Source: Propionibacteriaceae bacterium
GTDB taxonomy: Bacteria; Actinomycetota; Actinomycetes; Propionibacteriales; Propionibacteriaceae
Assembly (NCBI GenBank): GCA_031271975.1
Contig: JAISUR010000039.1
Coordinates: 28,338-92,337 of the forward strand
Direction of reading: 5' to 3'
DNA: 64,000 nucleotides
Below the pieces are notes generated by a model. The model did not search any database. It saw only the letters and a program-made list of their open reading frames with translations, and had not been told where the DNA came from. Shown here one piece after another: positions 25,289-34,234 of the stretch. How positions within the stretch are numbered: the stretch's first letter is position 1; every line of letters begins with the position of its first letter. Both the position numbers and the translations under genes were made by a program.

Positions 25289-25969
25289 ATGCGGATAGCA
25301 GGTGTACTCGCCCCGGGCGGCCCGGCGGAATTCACCTTCGACCTTCCCCACGGCGGCGATCCATATCGGATGGCTTGGGAGCGCGGCTTCCGCATCTTGC
25401 GCCCGCTGTCCACGTCCGGCGTGCAGCCTGATCTGGAGATGATCGTGCAAGTGGCGACGCACTCGCGGCGCGTGGCCCGCCCGCATTTCGTCACCCGGAC
25501 AATCGAAGACGGCTTGCCCGACGACATCCCCGTGCCGCGCCAGCGCATCGCCGCCTATGGCATCATCACCTCCCGCATGGGCCTGCTGGCCACCCAGTTT
25601 TCCGAACTGACCGCTGTCCCTGGGCTGTGGGGGCTTCCCGGCGGCGGCATCCACGACGGCGAAACCCCAAGCCAAGCCCTGGTACGGGAAGTCGCCGAGG
25701 AGACAGGCCAGGGGTTGGGCCTGCTGCAACTGCTCGACTTGCAAACCGACCACTGGATCGGCCGCTCCCCCACCGGAGTCATCGAGGACTTCCACGCCGT
25801 GCGCATCATCTACACCGGAATCTGCCCCGCCCCGATCGAGCTGCAGGTCAACGACGCGGGCGGGACGACGGCCGCCGCCACCTGGGTGCCACTGAACGAC
25901 TGGCAGAGCCGCAACTGGACGCAAGGCACCCGCGCCCTGCTGGACCGGCACATCCCCGTGTGGAGATAG
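25289..25969 (+). CDS. Nudix hydrolase
   Basis: A 226-residue protein. The Nudix box near residues 118-140 (GGGIHDGETPSQALVREVAEETGQ) has the pattern GxxxxxExxxxxxxREUxEExG with all key Glu residues, so it should hydrolyse a nucleoside diphosphate-linked substrate in the presence of Mg2+. The N-terminal 80 residues are an extra domain with no name. The substrate cannot be predicted. The start is ATG 25289. It follows the lipoprotein by 66 bases and precedes the Bax inhibitor-1 gene by 56 bases, on the same strand. Confidence 0.88.
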   Translation: MRIAGVLAPGGPAEFTFDLPHGGDPYRMAWERGFRILRPLSTSGVQPDLEMIVQVATHSRRVARPHFVTRTIEDGLPDDIPVPRQRIAAYGIITSRMGLLATQFSELTAVPGLWGLPGGGIHDGETPSQALVREVAEETGQGLGLLQLLDLQTDHWIGRSPTGVIEDFHAVRIIYTGICPAPIELQVNDAGGTTAAATWVPLNDWQSRNWTQGTRALLDRHIPVWR

Positions 25970-26025
25970 CTTCTTCACAACTGAGGCCTGGAAACGCTCG
26001 CTACACTTGAGGGCCAGGAGGAAAA

Positions 26026-26883
26026 ATGTTGCGCAGTAACAATCCGGTGTTGAGCCGCTCGAGCGAGTTCCAGGCGGGATACCAGTCCCAGCCCGGCCAG
26101 CCGTATCAGCAGTACCAACAGCCCTACCAGGGGTATCAGGGGTACCAGGGCCAGGTGCCGCCGTACGACCCCCAGGGCATCCAGGATCCGGCGCCCGCAC
26201 CCGTGGCCGCGCAAACGATGACAATCGACGACGTGCTCACCAAGTCCGCCGTGACGATGGGCACACTCATCCTGGTGGCCGCCGCCACGATGGTGCTGCT
26301 GCCGCTCGAGTTGCTGTGGCCGGTAACGGCCGTCACCGGCCTGGTGGCTTTCGGCACCGTGCTGCTGGTCAGCTTCCGCCGGGCGATAAATCCCGCCTTC
26401 GTGCTGGCCTATTCGGCGGTTGAGGGCGTCTTCATCGGCGCCATCTCCAAGACCTTCGAGTATGTCTATCCGGGCATTGTGATGCCGGCGGTGCTGGGCA
26501 CCTTCGTCACCGCGGTGGTCACGCTCGCCGCCTACAAGTACCTGCGCGTGCGGGTGAGCGGGCGGCTGCGCAAGATGGTGATCATCGGTACCACGGCGCT
26601 GTGCGGCGTGTATCTGCTCAACTTCGTCCTTTCCCTGTTCGGCGTTCACTTGGGCGTCGTCGAGGTCGGCCCCGGAGCCGGACTGCTGGCGATGGCGGTG
26701 TCTGCCATTGGCGTGGTGCTGGCGGTGTTGAACCTGATCATGGACTTCGAACTCGTGGAGAACGGCATCCGCAACCAGTTGCCCGCCAGCGAATCCTGGC
26801 GCGCGGCCTTCGGCATCACCGTCACGATGGTCTGGCTTTACACCGAACTGCTGCGCATCCTGTCTTACTTCCAGCGCAGCTGA
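26026..26883 (+). CDS. Bax inhibitor-1/YccA family membrane protein
   Basis: A 285-residue protein. A Gln/Tyr/Pro-rich cytoplasmic head (residues 15-55, with repeated YQQ/GYQG units) precedes seven membrane helices. The family features AYSAVEGVFIGAISKTFE and the C-terminal YTELLRILSYFQRS are present. Bacterial members resemble calcium-leak channels. The extended proline/glutamine head is common in actinobacterial members. The start ATG 26026 has an AGGAGG site six bases upstream, so it is not leaderless; a -10 TACACT lies about 20 bases upstream. Confidence 0.92.
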   Translation: MLRSNNPVLSRSSEFQAGYQSQPGQPYQQYQQPYQGYQGYQGQVPPYDPQGIQDPAPAPVAAQTMTIDDVLTKSAVTMGTLILVAAATMVLLPLELLWPVTAVTGLVAFGTVLLVSFRRAINPAFVLAYSAVEGVFIGAISKTFEYVYPGIVMPAVLGTFVTAVVTLAAYKYLRVRVSGRLRKMVIIGTTALCGVYLLNFVLSLFGVHLGVVEVGPGAGLLAMAVSAIGVVLAVLNLIMDFELVENGIRNQLPASESWRAAFGITVTMVWLYTELLRILSYFQRS

Positions 26884-26920
26884 CCTGAACGCATCCACAC
26901 CCGTGTGGGATGCTTGACCC

Positions 26921-28960
26921 GTGGATTTCTTCAATCTGTACAGCCACGGATTCGCCCGCGTCGCCGCGTGCACTTTTCCCGTGGCACTGGTCGATCCGCA
27001 AGCCAACGCCGAGGCTGTCGCGGCGCAGGTGAAAGACCTGGCGGCAGACGGCGTGGTACTGGCGGTCTTCCCGGAGTTGTGCCTGACCGGCTACTCGATC
27101 GAAGACCTGCTGCTGCAAGACACCGTGCTGGACGCCACCTTGGCGGCGCTGGAATGGCTCGCCGCCGCGTCGGCCGAGCTGGCCCCGGTGATCGTCGTCG
27201 GGGCGCCGATCCGCAACCTGAACCGCATTTACAACTGCGCGGTCGTCATCCACCGCGGACGAGTGCTGGGTGTGACGCCCAAGTCGTACCTGCCCACCTA
27301 CCGGGAGTTCTACGAGCGCCGCCAGATCGCCCCCGGCGACGACGTCACCGGTGACATCGAGATCGCTGGACAGACAGCCCCGTTCGGGGCGGACATCATC
27401 TTTTCCGCCACCGACTTGCCCGGCTTCGCCCTCAATGTGGAGGTCTGCGAGGACATGTGGGTGCCGATCCCGCCCTCGTCCGCCGCCGCCTTGGCCGGAG
27501 CCACTGTCATCGCCAACCTGTCTGGCTCGCCGATCACCGTCGCCAAGGCCGAAGAGCGCAAGCTGCTGTGCTCCTCCGGCTCGGCGCGGCTGATCGCCGG
27601 GTATGTCTACGCCGCCGCGGGCGAGGGCGAATCCTCCACCGACTTGTCCTGGGACGGCCAGACGCTGGTCTACGACTGCGGCTCGCTGCTGGCAGAATCC
27701 GAACGCTTCCCGCAAGGCCCGCGGGCGTCCATCGCCGACTTGGACTTGGGCTCGATCACCCAAGACCGCCTGCGCCAAGGCACCTTCGACGACAACCGCC
27801 GCGCCCACGCCGACTTGGCCAACGACTACCGCTGGGTGGAATTCGAAATAGGCGTCCCGCAAGGTGATTTCGGCCTGCGGCGGCCGCTGGCGCGCTTCCC
27901 GTTCGTGCCTGACGACGCCGCCCGGCTGGCTCTGGACTGCTATGAGGCGTACAACATCCAGGTCAGCGGCCTGGAACAGCGGCTGAAGTCGATCGGGCAG
28001 CCGAAGATCGTCATCGGCGTTTCCGGCGGTCTGGACTCGACCCAGGCCCTGATCGTGGCGGCGCGTGCCATGGACCGCCTCGGCCGCCCGCGCGGCGACA
28101 TTCTCGCCTTCACCATGCCCGGTTTCGCGACATCGGCGCACACCAAGCGCAACGCCACCGCGCTGGCCCAGGCCCTCGGCGTCACCTTCGCGGAGTTGGA
28201 CATCCGGCCCACGGCTACCCAAATGCTTGATGAGATCGATCACCCCTTCTCCGAAGGCAAGCCCGTGTTCGACGTGACTTTCGAGAACGTCCAGGCGGGA
28301 CTGCGCACTGACTTCCTGTTCCGGCTGGCCAACCAGCGCGGCGGCATCGTGCTGGGCACTGGTGACTTGTCGGAACTCGCCCTGGGCTGGTGCACCTACG
28401 GTGTGGGCGACCAAATGTCGCATTACAACGTCAACGGCGGCGTGCCCAAGACGCTCATCCAGCACCTCATCCGCTGGGTCATCGCCGAGGGCATTTTCGA
28501 CCCGGCGGTGGGCGAGACACTGCAGGCCATTTTGGACACCGAGATCACACCGGAGTTGATTCCCGTGGGCGAAGGGGAAACGCCGCAGTCGACCCAGGCC
28601 ACCATCGGGCCATACGCCCTGCAGGACTTCAACCTCTATTACTTTCTGCGCAAGGGCATGTTGCCGTCCAAGATCGCATTCTTGGCCTGGCACGCATGGA
28701 GCCACACCGAAGGCAACTGGCCGCCCGGTTTCCCCGACGACGAGCGCGTGGCGTATTCGCTGGCCGATATCAAGAAGTGGCTGGGCGTCTTCTGCTCGCG
28801 CTTTTTCGGATTTGCGCAGTTCAAACGCTCGGCGCTGCCGAACGGGCCAAAAGTGGTGCGCGGCGGTTCGCTGAGCCCGCGCGGCGACTGGCGGATGCCG
28901 TCGGACACCGCCGCCACCTTGTGGCTGCGGGACGTGGAGCGGATACCGGACGGCGAGTGA
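26921..28960 (+). CDS. nadE: Glutamine-dependent NAD+ synthase
   Basis: A 679-residue two-domain enzyme. An N-terminal nitrilase-type glutaminase (residues 1-290) has the catalytic Glu in FPELCLTGYS (about residue 50), Lys in PKSYLPTYREF and Cys in VEVCEDMWVP. The C-terminal synthetase domain has the P-loop GVSGGLDSTQALIVA near residue 365. It converts deamido-NAD, ATP and glutamine to NAD+. The length is typical of the actinobacterial long form. It starts at GTG 26921 and stops one base before the recQ stop on the other strand. Confidence 0.96.
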   Translation: MDFFNLYSHGFARVAACTFPVALVDPQANAEAVAAQVKDLAADGVVLAVFPELCLTGYSIEDLLLQDTVLDATLAALEWLAAASAELAPVIVVGAPIRNLNRIYNCAVVIHRGRVLGVTPKSYLPTYREFYERRQIAPGDDVTGDIEIAGQTAPFGADIIFSATDLPGFALNVEVCEDMWVPIPPSSAAALAGATVIANLSGSPITVAKAEERKLLCSSGSARLIAGYVYAAAGEGESSTDLSWDGQTLVYDCGSLLAESERFPQGPRASIADLDLGSITQDRLRQGTFDDNRRAHADLANDYRWVEFEIGVPQGDFGLRRPLARFPFVPDDAARLALDCYEAYNIQVSGLEQRLKSIGQPKIVIGVSGGLDSTQALIVAARAMDRLGRPRGDILAFTMPGFATSAHTKRNATALAQALGVTFAELDIRPTATQMLDEIDHPFSEGKPVFDVTFENVQAGLRTDFLFRLANQRGGIVLGTGDLSELALGWCTYGVGDQMSHYNVNGGVPKTLIQHLIRWVIAEGIFDPAVGETLQAILDTEITPELIPVGEGETPQSTQATIGPYALQDFNLYYFLRKGMLPSKIAFLAWHAWSHTEGNWPPGFPDDERVAYSLADIKKWLGVFCSRFFGFAQFKRSALPNGPKVVRGGSLSPRGDWRMPSDTAATLWLRDVERIPDGE

Positions 28961-28961
28961 T

Positions 28962-30785
28962 TCAGCGGTCCTCGGCCGCCACAATCTCCAACACCTGCTC
29001 GCCGTAGCGCTGCAGCTTGGCCGCGCCCACACCCGAGATGCGGGCCAGTTCCGCCTGGCTGACCGGGCGTTCGACCGCGACGGTGCGCAGCACGGAATCG
29101 TGGAAGACGACATAGGGCGGCACGGACGCGGCCTTGGCCGCTTCTGCCCGCCAAGCCCGCAGCCGTTCGAACAAGCCGGTCGCGCCCGGTGGAAGCTGTT
29201 CACCTTGGGACTTCTTGGCGGCGGGCCGGCTCACTGAGGCGCTACGCAGCACCACGTCGGCGCGCAACAGCACCTCGCGCTGGCCGCGCATCACTTCCCA
29301 ACTGCCGTCAGTGCAAGCCAGAGTGTTGTGTTCGGCGAGTGTCAGATCGCCGCGGGCAAGCAACTGACGCACGACATCGCGCCACTGGGCGTCGTTGAAT
29401 TCGGCTCCGATGCCCCAAGTGCGCAGCGTCTCATGGCGCCACTGCTGCGTCTTCGCCGTGGCGCGCCCGCGCAGGATGTCGATGAGCTGGCCCGCTCCGA
29501 AGCGCTGGTTGCGCTCGCGGTCGAGGCGCACGATCGTGGAGAGCAGCTTCTGCGCGGCTTCAGTGCCGTCGTAGACCTCGGGCGGGCGCAGGCAAGTGTC
29601 GCAATTGCCACAGGGGCCGATCTTTTCCCCGAAGTACGCCAGCAGGTTTGCCCGGCGGCATTCGACTGTCTCACACAGGGCCAGCATGGCGTCCAAGTGG
29701 CGCTGCTGCAGCCGTTTGTGCGCGTCGGAGCCCGCCGAGGAAGCGATAAGGGAGCGCTGCTGCACCACATCGGACAGCCCATACGACATCCACGCCGTAG
29801 CTGGCTCCCCGTCTCGCCCGGCACGGCCAGTCTCTTGGTAATACCCCTCCACCGACTTCGGCAGATCAACGTGCGCCACGAAGCGGACATCGGGTTTGTC
29901 TATGCCCATGCCGAAAGCGATGGTGGCCACGACGGTCAAGCCGTCTTCGCGCAGGAACCGGGCCTGGGTTTCGCGGCGCGTGGCGGCGTCCAAGCCGGCG
30001 TGGTAGGGCAAAGCCGGGATGCCATGCTCGCACAGCAACTGGGCCAGCTTTTCCGTGCCCGCGCGCGTCAAGCAATAGACGATGCCCGCCTGGCCAGGGT
30101 GTTCGTTCTTGATGAAACGCACCAACTGGGCGCTTCCAGTGCGCGGCTCTATGCGGTATTGGATGTTGGGCCGGTCGAAGGACGCCGTGAAGTCGCGCGC
30201 CCGCTCCAGCCGCAATCGCTCGCGGATCTCCGCGTGTGTCGCGGCCGTGGCCGTCGCCGTCAGGGCAACGCGGGGCACATCCGGCCAAAGCTGCGCCAAG
30301 ACGGCCAGGCCCAAATAGTCCGGCCGGAAATCGTGTCCCCACTGCGAAACGCAATGCGCCTCGTCGATGGCGAATAGGGCGATCTCGCCCCGGCTCAGCA
30401 ACTCCTGCGTCCCGGCGGTGGCGAGCCGCTCCGGGGCGAGATAGAGCAGATCCAACTCTCCCGCCTCGAACTGCCGCTCCACCGCCCGCTGCTCAGCCCA
30501 ATCCTGCGTGGAGTTCAGAAAGGCCGCCCGCAAGCCGACCTGGGCCAGGGCGTCCACCTGATCCTGCATCAGCGCGATAAGCGGAGAGATGACCACGCCT
30601 GCGCCGGGCCGCAGCAGCGCGGGAATCTGGTAGCAGAGCGACTTGCCGCCACCCGTGGGCATCAGCACCACCGCGTCCCCACCCGCGGTGACATGTTCGA
30701 TCACCTCGGCCTGAAAACCGCGGAACGACTCGTATCCGAACACTTCCCGCAGGGCGTGCTGGGCGTCGGCGAATCGTGGCTGCAT
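28962..30785 (-). CDS. recQ: ATP-dependent DNA helicase RecQ
   Basis: A 607-residue superfamily 2 helicase. Walker A is [12 protein letters not shown] near residue 48, the DEAH box is in [19 protein letters not shown] near residue 140, motif VI is [10 protein letters not shown], and the RecQ-C zinc cysteines end in CGNCDTC. A winged-helix section and a C-terminal HRDC domain ([20 protein letters not shown]) follow. The start ATG 30785 (MQPRF) gives the usual length; the open frame runs further upstream but without a site. It unwinds recombination and repair intermediates. Confidence 0.95.
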   Translation of the reverse strand: MQPRFADAQHALREVFGYESFRGFQAEVIEHVTAGGDAVVLMPTGGGKSLCYQIPALLRPGAGVVISPLIALMQDQVDALAQVGLRAAFLNSTQDWAEQRAVERQFEAGELDLLYLAPERLATAGTQELLSRGEIALFAIDEAHCVSQWGHDFRPDYLGLAVLAQLWPDVPRVALTATATAATHAEIRERLRLERARDFTASFDRPNIQYRIEPRTGSAQLVRFIKNEHPGQAGIVYCLTRAGTEKLAQLLCEHGIPALPYHAGLDAATRRETQARFLREDGLTVVATIAFGMGIDKPDVRFVAHVDLPKSVEGYYQETGRAGRDGEPATAWMSYGLSDVVQQRSLIASSAGSDAHKRLQQRHLDAMLALCETVECRRANLLAYFGEKIGPCGNCDTCLRPPEVYDGTEAAQKLLSTIVRLDRERNQRFGAGQLIDILRGRATAKTQQWRHETLRTWGIGAEFNDAQWRDVVRQLLARGDLTLAEHNTLACTDGSWEVMRGQREVLLRADVVLRSASVSRPAAKKSQGEQLPPGATGLFERLRAWRAEAAKAASVPPYVVFHDSVLRTVAVERPVSQAELARISGVGAAKLQRYGEQVLEIVAAEDR

Positions 30786-30823
30786 GCCCACTACCGTAGC
30801 TCCCCGCCAGGACAATTCCGGCG

Positions 30824-32323
30824 TCAGCTTGGATCCGATGCCTCGTTGGCGGCCACCAGGTGGGAGAACTTCTCCGGGATGATCCGCTTCCAAAGCTCGG
30901 CGTTCTTGATGCCGAGTGCGTCCGGATCGAAGACCGGATCCAGCTTGAGCTTGCGCTGCCGTTTGAAGTCCTTCATGGCTTTGGCGGCCGTCCCGGACAG
31001 CAAGGTGATGCCGATCAGGTTCACCCAGACATTCGCGCCGACCCCGATGTCCGCCATGTTCCACACCACGTCAGACTTCGCTATCGCGCCGTAACCGACC
31101 GAGAGAATCAGCAAGGCCTTGACGGCGTTCTGGGCGATCTTGTAGTACTTCGGGTGCTTGCGGAATAGGAAGGCCGCGTTCGTGTCGCCATAGAAGGCGA
31201 AGCTGACGATGGTGGTGAAAGCGAAGAACATCAACGCGATGGCCACGAACTTCGGCCCGAACCCGGGAAGGACCGTGTCCACAGCGTGTTGGGTGTATTC
31301 CGGCCCGGCGGTGGTGCCCGGCAAGGAGGATCGGATTGCGCCGTCCGCGTGGTCGCTGACGTTGTAGCAGCCGGTGACCAGGATCATCAGCGCTGTCGAA
31401 GTAGCTGCCAAAATGATGTCGCAATACACGGAGAACGACTGGGCGAGGCCCTGCTTCACGGGGTGCGAGACTTCTGCGGCGGCGGCGGCCTGCCCGCCGG
31501 TTCCCAGGCCAGCCTCGCTGGAATAGACGCCGCGTTTGACGCCCCACAACACCGCGTATCCCAGCAGGCCGCCGAAAAGCGGATCCAAGCCGAAGGCGTT
31601 GGCGAAGATCAACACGAACATCCCCGGCACCGCCGGGGCGTTGGCGACGAGCACGATGAACAGCACGATGACGTAGCCCAACGTCATGAACGGCACCACC
31701 AACTCCGCAAAGGTGGCGATGCGCCGCATGCCGCCGAAAATGATGAACGCCAGCAGCGCCGCGACGACCACGCCCGTCACCCACTCGGGGATGTCGAAAG
31801 CCTCGCGCATCGCCGACGAGATCGCGTTGGCCTGCACCGGCCCTTCGCAGATCGACTTGGAGATGACTGCCAAGATGGCGAACAAGATGGCCAGCCAGGT
31901 GAAGTTCTTGCCCAGACCCTTCTCGATGTAGAACGCGGGCCCGCCGCGGTATTCGCCGGCGACTTCTTCCTTGAAGATCTGGGCCAAGGTGGCCTCACAG
32001 AAGGCCGTGGCGGCGCCCAGGATGCCGATCATCCACATCCAGAACACGGCACCCGGCCCGCCCCAGAAGATAGCAGTCGCGACACCCGCGATCGCGCCCG
32101 TGCCGATACGGCCGGCCAACGCCATCGAGAAGCTCTGGAAGGAACTGGTGCCCTGCGCGGATTTCTCGCCGTGAACGAGGTAGTAGACCATGTCGCGCAC
32201 CCGCGTCACTTGCGGAGCGCCGAAGCGGATCGTGAAGAACAAGCCCAGCCCCAGGCAAGCCCACACCATAAAGTCGTTCCAGATCCAGCCACTCAGCATT
32301 CCCGTGAAATCCGTCAAGTCCAT
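30824..32323 (-). CDS. Alanine/glycine:cation symporter (AGCS family)
   Basis: A 499-residue transporter with about eleven membrane helices. The family patterns [24 protein letters not shown] near residue 72 and the [27 protein letters not shown] stretch near residue 265 are present. It takes up alanine or glycine with sodium. The start is ATG 32323 with a GGAGAGGG site upstream. It is divergent from a GntR/UTRA regulator, with two palindromes between them, so it is probably regulated by that protein. Confidence 0.95.
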   Translation of the reverse strand: MDLTDFTGMLSGWIWNDFMVWACLGLGLFFTIRFGAPQVTRVRDMVYYLVHGEKSAQGTSSFQSFSMALAGRIGTGAIAGVATAIFWGGPGAVFWMWMIGILGAATAFCEATLAQIFKEEVAGEYRGGPAFYIEKGLGKNFTWLAILFAILAVISKSICEGPVQANAISSAMREAFDIPEWVTGVVVAALLAFIIFGGMRRIATFAELVVPFMTLGYVIVLFIVLVANAPAVPGMFVLIFANAFGLDPLFGGLLGYAVLWGVKRGVYSSEAGLGTGGQAAAAAEVSHPVKQGLAQSFSVYCDIILAATSTALMILVTGCYNVSDHADGAIRSSLPGTTAGPEYTQHAVDTVLPGFGPKFVAIALMFFAFTTIVSFAFYGDTNAAFLFRKHPKYYKIAQNAVKALLILSVGYGAIAKSDVVWNMADIGVGANVWVNLIGITLLSGTAAKAMKDFKRQRKLKLDPVFDPDALGIKNAELWKRIIPEKFSHLVAANEASDPS

Positions 32324-32412
32324 AACCCTCTCCTTCGTCGCTCGGCAATTCCGAACAGCCTAACCATTGGGGAGGTAACTCGCCAGGCAATCGGTTGCGA
32401 GTAAGTCAGGAC

Positions 32413-32443
32413 AATAGGACTATTATGTAAGAACAGCCTTACA
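32413..32443. promoter_or_regulatory. Two palindromes between agcS and gntR (operator candidates)
   Basis: AATAG-GA-CTATT (32413-32424) and TGTAAG-6-CTTACA (32426-32443) lie side by side in the 131-base gap between the divergent genes. The first overlaps a TATTAT -10 candidate of the GntR gene. GntR/HutC dimers usually bind such sites. Confidence 0.5.
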
Positions 32444-32454
32444 AGGAGGTGCCT

Positions 32455-33195
32455 ATGTCCGGCGACCCATTGGCGGGGATCAGGATCGACAAATCCTCCC
32501 CCATCCCGCTCTACCACCAGCTCGCCACGGGCATCGAAGCCGCGATCCGCAGCGGCGCGCAGCCCGTGGGTTCGTATCTGACCAACGAAATCGACCTGGC
32601 CCGCCACTATGGCCTTTCGCGACCGACTGTGCGGCAGGCGATCGGCGAGCTGGTCAACGCGGGCCTGGTCACCCGGCAGCGCGGCGTCGGCACGCGCGTC
32701 GTCAACCCCTCCATCGTCCGCCCGGTAGCGCTCACGTCGCTGTTCGACGACCTGCAAAAGGCCGGCGCCGAGCCCACCACCCAGGTGCTCAAGCTGCAAC
32801 TGGTCAAGACGCCGCCAGAGTTGCGCGAGTCCTTCGCCACCAGCCGCGTATGGGAACTGGAGCGCCTGCGCTCCACCGCCGACGGCCCCTTGGCGCTGAT
32901 GCACAACTGGGTGGCCGGCGACAAGGAGTTCACCGCCGACGCCCTGGAATCCGAAGGCCTCTATGCCCTGCTGCGCGCCCAAGGCGCGGGCTTCGACCAA
33001 GCCGTGCAGCGCATCGGCGCGGAGAACGCCACCAAGGCCACCGCGACCCGATTGGGCTGCCGCTCCGGCGCCGCACTGCTGACGATGCAGCGTATGACGT
33101 ACGAACTCTCCGGAGCCCTGCTGGAGATCGGCGACCACAAATACCGCGCCGACCGGTACTCCTTCGAATCGTCGATCCGCACTTCAGGGATGTAG
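32455..33195 (+). CDS. GntR-family regulator with UTRA domain (HutC type)
   Basis: A protein of about 246 residues. An N-terminal winged-helix domain (IPLYHQLATGIEAAIRSGAQ, LARHYGLSRPTVRQAIGEL, LVTRQRGVGTRV) is followed by a C-terminal UTRA ligand-binding domain (LLRAQGAGFDQAVQRI and the ending QRMTYELSGALLEIGDHKYRAD). The effector is unknown; an amino acid or derived compound would fit the divergent AGCS transporter. The ATG at 32455 is preferred over a GTG at 32449 because AGGAGG lies five bases upstream. Confidence 0.9.
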   Translation: MSGDPLAGIRIDKSSPIPLYHQLATGIEAAIRSGAQPVGSYLTNEIDLARHYGLSRPTVRQAIGELVNAGLVTRQRGVGTRVVNPSIVRPVALTSLFDDLQKAGAEPTTQVLKLQLVKTPPELRESFATSRVWELERLRSTADGPLALMHNWVAGDKEFTADALESEGLYALLRAQGAGFDQAVQRIGAENATKATATRLGCRSGAALLTMQRMTYELSGALLEIGDHKYRADRYSFESSIRTSGM

Positions 33196-33198
33196 TGT

Positions 33199-33231
33199 TC
33201 ATGTGACCTAGTGTTACACTGGATCACATGA
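33199..33231 (+). promoter_or_regulatory. Large operator over the start codon of the antitoxin gene
   Basis: TCATGTGACCTAGTGT (33199-33214), one base, then the matching right arm ACACTGGATCACATGA (33216-33231). The arms match at 14 of 16 positions. The palindrome covers a TACACT -10 site (33215-33220) and the ATG (33228-33230). Ribbon-helix-helix antitoxins normally bind and repress at such sites. Confidence 0.65.
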
Positions 33232-33464
33232 GCTTGCGGAATGTCACCATCACCCTTCCCGATGCGACTCTGCGGCGCGCGCGGATTTACGCGGCTGGCC
33301 ACGACATGTCGCTGTCGCACCTGGTGGGAGCCAGCTTGGAACGCACCATCGCCGGAGAAAAAGAAGCTGGAGCGGCCTGGGAAGATGAGTTCGCCCGCAT
33401 GGAGCGCGGACTGTTGCGGGTGGGCGATGGGGCGCTCTCGCGCGACGAGGCGCACATCCGATGA
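33228..33464 (+). CDS. Ribbon-helix-helix-type antitoxin
   Basis: A 78-residue protein. The N-terminal strand VTITLPDATLRRARIYA and helix-turn-helix (GHDMSLSHLVGASLERTI) are the RHH pattern of antitoxins with DNA-binding heads; the C-terminal acidic tail (WEDEFARMERGLLRVGDG) would wrap the toxin. The start at 33228 lies in a palindromic operator and seven bases after TACACT. The gene overlaps the toxin by four bases (ATGA), the usual toxin-antitoxin coupling. Confidence 0.82.
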   Translation: MSLRNVTITLPDATLRRARIYAAGHDMSLSHLVGASLERTIAGEKEAGAAWEDEFARMERGLLRVGDGALSRDEAHIR

Positions 33465-33865
33465 GCCTTGAGTTCGTCGACACCAACGTGCTGCTGTACG
33501 CCTACGATCCCGCCGACCCGCGCCACGAAAAGGCGGTGGCTCTGATCAAACGCCTGGTCGCCGAAGACGCGGGAGCGACCAGCGTCCAAGTCCTGCAAGA
33601 GTTCTATGTCAACGCGGTGCGGAAGATGGGTATGGCGGCAACCGACGCCACCGTCGCGATCACCCGCTTCAGCAACTGGCCGACGTTCGCCCCCGCAGCC
33701 GCCGATGTTGTCGCCGCGGCGCGGCTGTCCCAAGCCTCGCAACTGTCATTCTGGGACGCCATGATCGTCCACAGCGCGGCCGAAATGGGCTGCGCCACCT
33801 TGTGGTCAGAGGACCTCAATGCTGGCCAGTCGATCGAGTCGGTAACCGTCGCCAATCCGTTCTGA
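33461..33865 (+). CDS. vapC: PIN-domain toxin (VapC-like)
   Basis: A 134-residue PIN-fold RNase toxin. FVDTNVLLYAYD near residue 5 has the first acidic residue, SVQVLQEFYVN near residue 45 has the conserved Glu, and QLSFWDAMIVHSAAEMGC near residue 95 has the third acidic residue and the typical WD pair. Such toxins cleave tRNA or rRNA and are neutralised by their cognate antitoxin. It overlaps the antitoxin gene and appears intact. A broken PIN gene is present near 63.3 kb. Confidence 0.9.
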   Translation: MSLEFVDTNVLLYAYDPADPRHEKAVALIKRLVAEDAGATSVQVLQEFYVNAVRKMGMAATDATVAITRFSNWPTFAPAAADVVAAARLSQASQLSFWDAMIVHSAAEMGCATLWSEDLNAGQSIESVTVANPF

Positions 33866-33929
33866 GCACGCACAACCCTGGGAGGCGTTGCGTAACCCTG
33901 AGTCAGTCTCACGATCTTGGACGGTTTGT

Positions 33930-34220
33930 GTGCCTGTGGGGGCGCCCCTGCGGGGCGCATGGGACTGCGGCTATGAATCCCGCTGCGATGGCTCCAACTG
34001 CGGGCACCCCTGCGGGGCGCAAGGGACTTACGTCCCAAGATCCCGGAACGAGTCCGGGATGACGGTTGGGGGGTGTATCCCGGAACGAGTCCGGGATGAC
34101 GGTTGGGGGGTGTATCCCGGAACGAGCCCGGATGACGGTTGGGGGTGTATCCCGAAACGAGCCCGGATGACGGTCGGGGACAAAGATCCCGGAACGAACC
34201 TGGGATGACGGGTTGGGGAC
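33930..34220. repeat. Composite palindromic repeat with a five-unit tandem array
   Basis: GGGGCGCCCCTGCGGGGCGC-type hairpins (two copies) and GGGACTTACGTCCC are followed by five tandem units starting at about 34040, 34077, 34114, 34149 and 34186. Each unit contains CCCGGAACGAGTCCGGGAT or a variant, then GACGGTTGGGG. The first four units are 35-37 bases apart. It lies between the toxin and the MFS gene and contains no credible gene. The same units occur at 8461-8576 and 35380-35475. Confidence 0.85.
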
Positions 34221-34234
34221 AGTAGAGTAGCCGC

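Noticed and set aside
26822..29203. A 793-codon open frame on the minus strand opposite nadE
   Set aside because: It is antisense to a full-length NAD synthetase with all motifs; its composition is that of a GC-rich shadow frame.
34040..34218. CRISPR array
   Set aside because: The units are about 37 bases apart, but the units themselves fill nearly the whole period, with no variable spacers, and no cas gene is near.
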